NCBI GenBank assembly: GCA_021781315.1
Contig: JAJXXB010000256.1
Coordinates: forward strand, 1-5,446
DNA: 5,446 bases
Direction of reading: 5' to 3'
From: Actinomycetes bacterium
Lineage (GTDB): Bacteria; Actinomycetota; Acidimicrobiia; Acidimicrobiales; RAAP-2
Shown here: piece by piece, positions 1 to 4,957 of the stretch
Layout of the letters: every line of letters starts with the position of its first letter
How positions within the stretch are numbered: position 1 is the first letter of the stretch
Made by a program: the position numbers and the translations under genes
The notes under the pieces: model-generated
The model's input: only the letters and a program-made list of their open reading frames with translations
Database searches by the model: none
What the model was told of the DNA's origin: nothing

Positions 1-430
1 CCCGACCCGACGCGCGCGTAACGTCGAGCTCGCTGACGAGTTCGGGCGCGAGCTCGCGCCACGGCACGACGACGAAGGCCCGCTCCATCGCGCGCGGGTG
101 GGGCACCGTGAGCCGGGGGGCGTCGCTCGTGAAGCCCTCGACCCAGAGCACGTCCACGTCCAGTGTCCGCGGGCCCCAGCGCACCTCGCGGGTGCGCTCG
201 CGCAGCCGCTCCGCGGCGTGGGCGCGCTCGAGCAGCGCCCAGGGGTCCGCTTCGGTGTGCAGCTCCATCACGAGGTTCCAGAAGTCGTCCTGGGCCACCC
301 CGCCGACGGGCTCGGTCTCGTAGACCCGCGACAGGCGATACTGGTCGGTCCCGGCCACGATCGACACCCCCGCGCGCAGGTGCGCGGCCCGGTCCCCGAC
401 GTTCGAGCCGAACGACAGGAACGCGCGCAC
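1..430 (-). CDS. folK: 6-hydroxymethyl-7,8-dihydropterin pyrophosphokinase (HPPK), 3' end cut by window edge
   Basis: Transfers pyrophosphate from ATP to 6-hydroxymethyl-7,8-dihydropterin, giving the substrate that FolP joins to p-aminobenzoate; cytoplasmic folate synthesis. The 143 visible residues stay open to the window edge, and the family is usually about 150-170 residues, so only a short C-terminal piece is missing. N-terminal FLSFGSNVGDR (residues 4-14) is the family opening; YETEPVG lies at 37-43 and QDDFWN at 47-52. The HPPK signature RWGPRTLDVDVL is at 84-95, with the two Mg-binding aspartates D91 and D93 and the ATP-loop residues W85 and R88. VPHPR (109-113) and ELAPEL (126-131) complete the fold. 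The start is GTG at 430, one base after the folB stop; no other in-frame start was found nearby upstream. Its ribosome binding site is weak, so translation probably depends on coupling to folB. Identity is secure. Confidence 0.96.
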   Translation of the reverse strand, partial: MRAFLSFGSNVGDRAAHLRAGVSIVAGTDQYRLSRVYETEPVGGVAQDDFWNLVMELHTEADPWALLERAHAAERLRERTREVRWGPRTLDVDVLWVEGFTSDAPRLTVPHPRAMERAFVVVPWRELAPELVSELDVTRASGR

Positions 431-431
431 C

Positions 432-794
432 TCAGCGCCGAATCGTCGTGCGCACCCCGACCGTCGCCACGTCCTCGGGCACCGGGGGACGCAGCTTGCG
501 TGCGGCGACGGTCACCGACTCGATCGCCTCGTCCAAGTCGAGGACCTCGCGCGCGACGCGGTAGACGAGGGTCTCGAGGAGCAAGAAGCGGCCCTCGGTC
601 GCGACCTGCTGGGCGAGGCTGATGACCTCGGCGTAGTTGGTCGTCTCGGCGAGGTCGTCGTTGATCGCCGCCGCCTCGATGGGCCGCTCGAAGTCGACGT
701 CGATCTCGACGGGCTGGAGTCGCTCGCGCTCCTCGGCGAGCACCCCGACGATCACGGCGCAGCGCAGCCCCCGGATCTCGATGCGATCGCTCAC
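432..794 (-). CDS. folB: dihydroneopterin aldolase (DHNA)
   Basis: Cleaves 7,8-dihydroneopterin to 6-hydroxymethyl-7,8-dihydropterin and glycolaldehyde; cytoplasmic, usually a homo-octamer. The 120-residue product is the normal family length. It opens with DRIEIRGLRC (3-12), then IVGVLAEERER (15-25), TTNYAEV (51-57), LLETLVYRVA (72-81) and RKLRPPVPED (99-108). Residues E22, Y54, E74 and K100 coincide in position and type with the active-site residues known from the Staphylococcus aureus enzyme. The histidine that often precedes the first conserved glycine is V16 here, as in the 'IGVLPEER' kind of FolB. The GTG start at 794 overlaps the stop of the upstream phosphatase-like gene (GTGA), and GGAG at 800-803 is spaced five bases before it. 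The reading frame stays open far upstream, but that part reads as a GC-rich shadow of the neighbouring gene. It feeds FolK, encoded one base downstream. Confidence 0.96.
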   Translation of the reverse strand: MSDRIEIRGLRCAVIVGVLAEERERLQPVEIDVDFERPIEAAAINDDLAETTNYAEVISLAQQVATEGRFLLLETLVYRVAREVLDLDEAIESVTVAARKLRPPVPEDVATVGVRTTIRR

Positions 795-1288
795 GAACGC
801 TCCGGGAGGTCGACGAGCACCGAGCGGCCGTCGGGACCGATCGAGCGGCGAAAGAGCCGCTCCACGAGCGCGATCGACGCCGGGACCGATACGACGCGCT
901 TGGACCAGACGAGATAGCCCGCGACGACCCCGAGCAGGCGGTCGGACACGTCGTCGCCGTGCAGCAGCACGACGACCCCGTCGGCCATGGACTGGGCGAG
1001 GTCGCGGTAGCAGGCGTCGAGCACGTCGCGTTGCTGAGGCCCGCCGCGCAGGGCGTAGTGGCCCGCGGTCATGCCCTGCTCGAGGTAGTTGTTGAGGTTC
1101 TGCATCACCGGCAGGATCGAGATGATCCGCGTGAAGCCCTGGTGGCGGAGCCACAGCAGTTCCTCGTCGCGCCGAACGCGGCGGTGGACCGACGTCGAGC
1201 CGCCCGGCCGCTCCGAGACCGCGAGGATGCCGCGAAAGACCCACGTGAAGTTCCGCGGCTCGATCCCGACGGCCCACTTGCCCCTCAC
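791..1288 (-). CDS. Cys-less dual-specificity/tyrosine-phosphatase-like protein (putative pseudophosphatase) in the folate operon
   Basis: Unnamed 165-residue protein, not recognised as a described family. Its layout is that of small dual-specificity phosphatases: an opening NFTWVFRGILAVSERPG (13-29), a helix and strand DEELLWLRHQGFTRIISIL (41-59), a middle helix (about 85-103), strand VVVLL (105-109), a loop H110-G-D-D-V-S-D-R117, and a following helix LLGVVAGYLVWS (118-129). The loop is in register with the catalytic HCX5R(S/T) motif, but the nucleophile is G111, the usual loop glycine is V114, and the residue after Arg is L118. No clear general-acid Asp is seen in the expected segment HYALRGGPQQ (77-86). 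I infer that it cannot work as a cysteine phosphatase; it may bind a phosphorylated ligand or partner. The GTG start at 1288 has a strong GGGGAGG site and a GTGA overlap with folP; its stop overlaps folB in the same way. No signal peptide or membrane segment is seen. The gene call is firm, the fold fairly firm, the role unknown. Confidence 0.85.
   Translation of the reverse strand: MRGKWAVGIEPRNFTWVFRGILAVSERPGGSTSVHRRVRRDEELLWLRHQGFTRIISILPVMQNLNNYLEQGMTAGHYALRGGPQQRDVLDACYRDLAQSMADGVVVLLHGDDVSDRLLGVVAGYLVWSKRVVSVPASIALVERLFRRSIGPDGRSVLVDLPERS
800..803 (-). promoter_or_regulatory. ribosome binding site of folB
   Basis: GGAG on the minus strand, five bases before the GTG at 794. It lies inside the last codons of the phosphatase-like gene and supports the short folB start over the long open frame upstream. 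Confidence 0.6.
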
Positions 1289-2085
1289 GAGCCGACCTCC
1301 CCGAGCGGGCGGGTCGCCACGTCGCGCAGTTGCAGGGTCGCCGCGACGTCGTGGACCCGGACCAGGTCCACCCCGCACAGCATGGCCCACGCGGCGCTCG
1401 CGAGGGACCCCTCGAGGCGGTCCTCGACCTCGAGTGGCGGGTCGGCCAAGGTGCCGAGGAAGCGCTTGCGGCTCGTGCCGACGAGGACCTCCGCGTCGTA
1501 GCGGTGCGCGAGCTCGACGAAGCGCTCGAGGTTCGCGAGCAGGGCCCAGTTGTGGTCCGCGGTCTTGCCGAACCCGATGCCCGGGTCGAGCCACAGCCGG
1601 TTCACCCCCGCCGCGCGGGCCCGTCGGGCCTCGCCCTCGAGGAAGGCGTAGACCTCCTCGACGACGTCGTCGTAGTGCGGGGCCGCCTGCATGGTCGCCG
1701 GCGTGCCCTGGGCGTGCATCGCGACGTACCCGACGCCCAGCTCGGCGGCGACGTCGAGCAGCGAGCTCGAGACGTCGTTGATGACGAGTGCGCCCGCCGC
1801 GACCGCGGCGCGCGCGACCACCTCCTTGGTGGTGTCGACCGAGACCGGCCCGTAGGCCGCGAGCGCCTCGACGACCGGGACCACCCGGGCCAGTTCCTCC
1901 TCGGGCGAGACCGGGGTCGACCCCGGACGCGTCGACTCGCCGCCCACGTCCACGGCGTCACAGCCCAGTTCGAAGAAGCTGCGCCCGCGCTCGACCGCGT
2001 CGAGCGGGACCGCGGTGCGCGAGTCGGGAAAGAACGAGTCCGGCGTGACGTTGACGATGCCCAGGACGCCCGGCCCTAGTGCCAC
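1285..2085 (-). CDS. folP: dihydropteroate synthase (DHPS)
   Basis: Condenses 6-hydroxymethyl-dihydropterin pyrophosphate with p-aminobenzoate to give dihydropteroate; this is the sulfonamide target, a cytoplasmic TIM barrel. The 266 residues match the family length. Motifs in order are GIVNVTPDSF (9-18), DVGGESTRPG (46-55), VSVDTTKE (81-88), VINDVS (101-106), MHAQGTPATMQ (123-133) and DPGIGFGKT (167-175), followed further on by GTSRKRFLG and RVHDV near the C-terminus. The positions that correspond to E. coli F28 and P64 (F18, P54) are wild type. The first loop is odd: where the family usually has SFSDGG, this protein reads SFFPDSR (17-23). The GTG start at 2085 overlaps the last 10 bases of folE; nine residues before the first strand is normal. 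The frame is open much further upstream, but that part lies over folE and has no family similarity. It is coupled at its 3' end to the phosphatase-like gene by GTGA. Confidence 0.96.
   Translation of the reverse strand: MALGPGVLGIVNVTPDSFFPDSRTAVPLDAVERGRSFFELGCDAVDVGGESTRPGSTPVSPEEELARVVPVVEALAAYGPVSVDTTKEVVARAAVAAGALVINDVSSSLLDVAAELGVGYVAMHAQGTPATMQAAPHYDDVVEEVYAFLEGEARRARAAGVNRLWLDPGIGFGKTADHNWALLANLERFVELAHRYDAEVLVGTSRKRFLGTLADPPLEVEDRLEGSLASAAWAMLCGVDLVRVHDVAATLQLRDVATRPLGEVGS
1296..1302 (-). promoter_or_regulatory. strong ribosome binding site of the phosphatase-like gene
   Basis: GGGGAGG on the minus strand, seven bases before the GTG at 1288 and inside the last codons of folP. It is the best Shine-Dalgarno match in the window. 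It fixes the start of the unnamed gene and shows that the gene is meant to be translated. Confidence 0.75.
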
Positions 2086-2657
2086 GTCGACCGCCGCTGG
2101 TGGATGTACTGCAGGGCCTCGGCGCGGTACGCCGGATCCTCGCGGAAGATGCCGCGCACGGCCGAGGTCACGGTGGTGATCCCCGGCTTCTTGACCCCGC
2201 GCATCGAGATGCAGAAGTGCTCGGCCTCGATTACGACGATCGAGCCGCGCGGCTCGAGCTCGCGCTCCATCGCCTCGACGATCTGGGTCGTCATGCGCTC
2301 TTGGACCTGGAGGCGGCGCGCGAACCCCTCGACCAGTCGGGCCATCTTGGACAGGCCGGTGATCCGCCCGTCGGCACCGGGCAGGTAGGCGACGTGGGCG
2401 TGGCCCATGAAGGGGACGAGGTGGTGCTCGCACAGCGAGGTGAAGGGGATGTCGCGCAGCATCACGATCTCGTCGTGGCCAGCCTCGAAGGTCACGCGCA
2501 GGTGCTCGCCCGGGTCGGCCTCGATGCCCTCGAAGAGCTCCACGTACATCTCGGACACCCGCCGGGGGGTCTCGAGGAGCCCCTCGCGCGACGGGTCCTC
2601 GCCGATGGCCTCGAGCAGTTCTCGCACGAGGGACTCGACGCGCTGGCGGTCGACCAC
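2076..2657 (-). CDS. folE: GTP cyclohydrolase I, zinc-dependent (type IA)
   Basis: Converts GTP to 7,8-dihydroneopterin triphosphate and formate, the first committed step of folate synthesis; cytoplasmic homodecamer. The product has 193 residues, a normal bacterial length. The N-terminal helical part carries DPSREGLLETPRRV (21-34). The core has FTSLCEHHLVPF (72-83), GLSKMARLVEGFARRLQVQE (101-120) and EHFCISMRGV (146-155). The zinc ligands expected from the E. coli enzyme are present as C76, H79 and C149, with catalytic H78, so this is the metal-dependent enzyme and not the zinc-independent FolE2. The GTG start at 2657 lies one base after the hpt stop and has GGCGAGG six bases before it. In many actinobacteria ftsH stands between hpt and folE; here they are directly adjacent. 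The 3' end overlaps folP by 10 bases. Confidence 0.97.
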   Translation of the reverse strand: MVDRQRVESLVRELLEAIGEDPSREGLLETPRRVSEMYVELFEGIEADPGEHLRVTFEAGHDEIVMLRDIPFTSLCEHHLVPFMGHAHVAYLPGADGRITGLSKMARLVEGFARRLQVQERMTTQIVEAMERELEPRGSIVVIEAEHFCISMRGVKKPGITTVTSAVRGIFREDPAYRAEALQYIHQRRSTWH

Positions 2658-2658
2658 C

Positions 2659-3228
2659 TTAGGCCTCGCCGACGTAGGTGTAGATGCCGTCGAGGTTGCG
2701 GTAGCGCTCGCTCACGTCGAGCCCGTAGCCGACGACGAAGGCGGGGCCGATGGAAAAGCCCACGTACTTCAGGTCCTGCTCGACGCGCTGCTCGCCTTCT
2801 TTCAACAGCAGCGCGCAGACCTCGAGGCTCGCCGGGCTGCGCGCGCCGAGGTACTGGCGCAGGTAGTTGAGCGTCAGGCCCGAGTCCACGACGTCTTCGA
2901 CGATGAGCACGTCGCGGTCCGCGATGTCCACGTCGAGGTCCTTCACGATTCGCACGACGCCGCTCGTCTTGGTCGCCGCGCCGTAGCTCGACACCGCCAT
3001 GAACTCGACCTCGACGGGCAGTTCGATGGCGCGCATCAGGTCGGACATGAAGTTGATCGCGCCCTTGAGGACACACACGAGCAGCGGCGGGTGCCCGTCG
3101 TAGTCCCGCGAGATCGCCTGGCCGAGCTCGGTGATCCGCTCACGCAGATCGGCCGCGGAGACGACGACCTCTCCCAGGTCGTGCGCCGCCCAGTGCGCGG
3201 TGAATGCCAGTTCGTCGTGCGGACCCAT
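2659..3228 (-). CDS. hpt: hypoxanthine(-guanine) phosphoribosyltransferase
   Basis: Purine salvage: joins hypoxanthine or guanine to PRPP, giving IMP or GMP. The product has 189 residues, typical of the family. Motifs are VLKGAINFMSDL (53-64) with the pyrophosphate-binding Leu-Lys-Gly, SSYGAATKTSG (80-90) in the flexible loop, KDLDVDI (96-102), and the PRPP-binding loop VLIVEDVVDSGLT (107-119) with the acidic pair E111-D112. FVVGYGLD (164-171) and YRNL (176-179) form the base-binding end; the usual Tyr after GLD is V172. The ATG at 3228 follows tilS by 19 bases and has only a weak ribosome binding site. It gives about 18 residues before the first conserved segment (LGEVVVS), so the exact start is slightly less certain than the gene. 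The tilS-hpt pair is widely conserved, and TilS and HprT are known to interact in Bacillus and Listeria. Guanine versus hypoxanthine preference cannot be read from the sequence. Confidence 0.96.
   Translation of the reverse strand: MGPHDELAFTAHWAAHDLGEVVVSAADLRERITELGQAISRDYDGHPPLLVCVLKGAINFMSDLMRAIELPVEVEFMAVSSYGAATKTSGVVRIVKDLDVDIADRDVLIVEDVVDSGLTLNYLRQYLGARSPASLEVCALLLKEGEQRVEQDLKYVGFSIGPAFVVGYGLDVSERYRNLDGIYTYVGEA
2664..2670 (-). promoter_or_regulatory. ribosome binding site of folE
   Basis: GGCGAGG on the minus strand within the last codons of hpt, six bases before the GTG at 2657. It supports that start and ties folE translation to hpt. Confidence 0.6.
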
Positions 3229-3247
3229 GCCAGGCCAGCGTAGTTGA

Positions 3248-4120
3248 CTACCCGAGCCGTAGGAACTGGTGACGCCGGCTCAGCCGGCGCCCGCCCGCGA
3301 GCTCGGCCGCCGTGGCGTCGCCGACGACGACGGCGATGGCCCGCTCGACCTCGGCCGCGCTCGGCGGGTGGTCCTCGTCGTCGCGCAGCCGGGCGCGCAG
3401 CCACCGGCGCAGTCGCGCCCGCGGCCAGGCGCGCAGCTCGCGGCAGTCGACCTCGTCGAGTCCCCGCTCGTCGAAGGCCAGTTCGTCGAGCCAGCGCCGC
3501 TCGTCATAGACGAGCTCGGCCTGGCGCGCGATGATCGGCACGACGTCGCGATCGGCGATGGCACCGGCGAGGGGCAGCAACTCGTGGCGCACCCGGTTGC
3601 GCCAGAACTCGGGGCTGTCGTTGGTCTCGTCGTGGCGGGCCGCAACGCCGCGTGCGGCGACCAAGGCGTGCAGGTCGGCTCGCCGGACGTCGCGCAGTGG
3701 CTTGGTCGGGTCGTTCACCATCGGCGAGAGCCCGTCCACGCCCGCGCCGCGCAGCAGGTTGAGCAGCACCGTCTCGGCGAGGTCGTCCATCGTGTGCCCG
3801 GTCATGGCCCCCGGGGGCAGGACCGCGCGCCGGTGCTCGCGCGCTCGCGCCTCGAGGTTCGGACCCGGCGCGACCTCGACGTCGTGCACGACCACGTCGA
3901 CGCCGAGTCGCGCGCCGAGGTCCTCGACGAAGCGGGCGTCGAGGCCGCTCGACTCGCGCAGGTGGTGATCGATGTGATGGACCCTCACCGCGAGACCCGC
4001 GTCAAGGGCGAGCAGCAGCAGCCCGACCGAGTCGGGACCGCCCGAGACGGCGAGGTCGACCGCGGTGCCGGCCGGTGGGAAGTGGCAGGCCCCGAGCAGC
4101 GCGTGCGCGTCGGTCGTCAC
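3248..4120 (-). CDS. tilS: tRNA(Ile)-lysidine synthetase
   Basis: Attaches lysine to cytidine 34 of the CAU-anticodon isoleucine tRNA using ATP, so that the tRNA reads AUA and is charged with Ile instead of Met; normally essential. The product has 290 residues. The N-terminal PP-loop ATPase motif is AVSGGPDS (24-31). HHIDHHLR (48-55), NLEARARE (88-95), GHTMDDLAET (108-117) and LLRGAGVDGLSPM (122-134) follow in family order, then PLRDVRRADL (141-150) and the NDSPEFWRNRVRHELLP stretch. After this comes a short Arg-rich helical domain; the long C-terminal domain of the E. coli enzyme (over 400 residues) is absent, as is usual for short actinobacterial forms. The GTG start at 4120 lies nine bases after the znuB stop, with a poor ribosome binding site (CCTACGGGC before the start). 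The next gene, hpt, is its usual partner. Confidence 0.96.
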   Translation of the reverse strand: MTTDAHALLGACHFPPAGTAVDLAVSGGPDSVGLLLLALDAGLAVRVHHIDHHLRESSGLDARFVEDLGARLGVDVVVHDVEVAPGPNLEARAREHRRAVLPPGAMTGHTMDDLAETVLLNLLRGAGVDGLSPMVNDPTKPLRDVRRADLHALVAARGVAARHDETNDSPEFWRNRVRHELLPLAGAIADRDVVPIIARQAELVYDERRWLDELAFDERGLDEVDCRELRAWPRARLRRWLRARLRDDEDHPPSAAEVERAIAVVVGDATAAELAGGRRLSRRHQFLRLG

Positions 4121-4129
4121 GCCCGTAGG

Positions 4130-4957
4130 TTAGGCACTCGCCGGCGCGTAGTGCGCGCGCCAGCCCGCGCCCACGCGGGCCACGAGGTACGCGAGCGACG
4201 CGAGGGCGGTGATCCAGAAGCTCACCGGGCCGCCGATCCACACGCCGAGGAAGAGTCCGGCCCAGGCGCTCAGCAGCGCGAGCATCGTCGAGAGGACGAG
4301 CGCGCGCCAGGGGCGTCGCGTCACCACCTCCGCGGCCGCGGCGGGTGCGACGAGCAGCGAGAAGACGAGCAGCACCCCGACGATCTGGATCGCGACGACG
4401 GTCGTGATGGCGAGCAGGGCCATGAACAGCAGCGACAGCCCGCGCACCGATAGGCCCCTCGCCTCGGCGGACTGGGCGTCGACCGAGACGAAGAGCATCG
4501 GCCGGTAGACGAGCGAGACGACGAGCACGACCGCGATCGAGAGCGCGGCGACCAGCCACACGTCCCCGATCGTCACGCCGAGGATCTGGCCGAAGAGGAT
4601 CGAGTAGGTGGCGTTCGCGTAGCCGCTGTAGAGCGAGATGAAGAGCACGCCGAGCCCGAGCGCCGCGGTGAGGGTCACGCCGACGACCGCGTCGCGGTCG
4701 TCGAGGGACGCGCCGCCGAGTCCGATCAAGAGCCCCGCGCCGAGACAGAACACCAGCAGCCCGGCGAGCGGCGAGAGCCCGAGCAGTACCGCGCCGGCCG
4801 CGCCGGCGAAGCCGATGTGACCGATGGCGTGCGCGGCGAAGGCCTGGCGGCGAAGGACGACGAAGTACCCGACGAGCCCGGCCGCGAAGGCGACGGCCGT
4901 CACGGCGTAGAAGGCGTTCTTCACGAAGGGCGTCATCAGCAGGGTCCACAGGCTCAT
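4130..4957 (-). CDS. znuB: ABC-3 family zinc/manganese permease (ZnuB-like)
   Basis: Membrane channel subunit of a metal importer that works with the upstream ATPase and a solute-binding protein not in this window. The product has 275 residues, the family length, with about eight hydrophobic segments (roughly 15-35, 49-80, 91-109, 120-130, 133-151, 174-208, 219-239 and 245-261). The family's early conserved stretch is visible as RRQAFAAHAIGHIGFAGAAG (36-55), with H43 and H47. EARGLSVRGL (165-174) is the conserved cytoplasmic loop expected to contact the ATPase, and IQIVGVLLVFSLLVAPAAAA (190-209) is the strongest family match. The ATG at 4957 overlaps the znuC stop (ATGA) and has GAGG seven bases before it; the frame's longer upstream extension lies over znuC and is a shadow. 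Zinc rather than manganese is favoured by the His-rich tail on the ATPase, but this is inference. Confidence 0.92.
   Translation of the reverse strand: MSLWTLLMTPFVKNAFYAVTAVAFAAGLVGYFVVLRRQAFAAHAIGHIGFAGAAGAVLLGLSPLAGLLVFCLGAGLLIGLGGASLDDRDAVVGVTLTAALGLGVLFISLYSGYANATYSILFGQILGVTIGDVWLVAALSIAVVLVVSLVYRPMLFVSVDAQSAEARGLSVRGLSLLFMALLAITTVVAIQIVGVLLVFSLLVAPAAAAEVVTRRPWRALVLSTMLALLSAWAGLFLGVWIGGPVSFWITALASLAYLVARVGAGWRAHYAPASA

Noticed and set aside
795..1277. Upstream extension of the folB reading frame
   Set aside because: This part is out of frame with the phosphatase-like gene, Arg/Ala/Pro-rich and unlike FolB. The GTG at 794 has a ribosome binding site and gives the family length.
1289..1594. 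Upstream extension of the phosphatase-like frame into folP
   Set aside because: The GTG at 1288 has a strong GGGGAGG site and a GTGA overlap. The upstream part is Arg/Pro-rich shadow over the conserved end of folP.
2086..2433. Upstream extension of the folP reading frame
   Set aside because: It lies over conserved folE codons and has no similarity to DHPS. The GTG at 2085 starts nine residues before the first conserved strand.
2079..2870. 263-residue plus-strand open frame
   Set aside because: It is antisense to folE and hpt, with no motif or start signal; a GC-driven shadow.
3229..3247. Possible promoter or terminator in the largest gap (tilS-hpt, 19 bases)
   Set aside because: There is no stem-loop with a T-run and no room for -35/-10 boxes; it is just an intergenic spacer.
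3269..4453. 394-residue plus-strand open frame
   Set aside because: It runs antisense across tilS and znuB, both of which have clear family motifs. Its translation is Arg/Gly/Glu-rich low-complexity sequence typical of shadow frames in GC-rich DNA.
4002..4949. 315-residue minus-strand open frame overlapping znuB
   Set aside because: It is in a different frame from znuB and almost entirely Arg/Ala; znuB has hydrophobic segments and family motifs.
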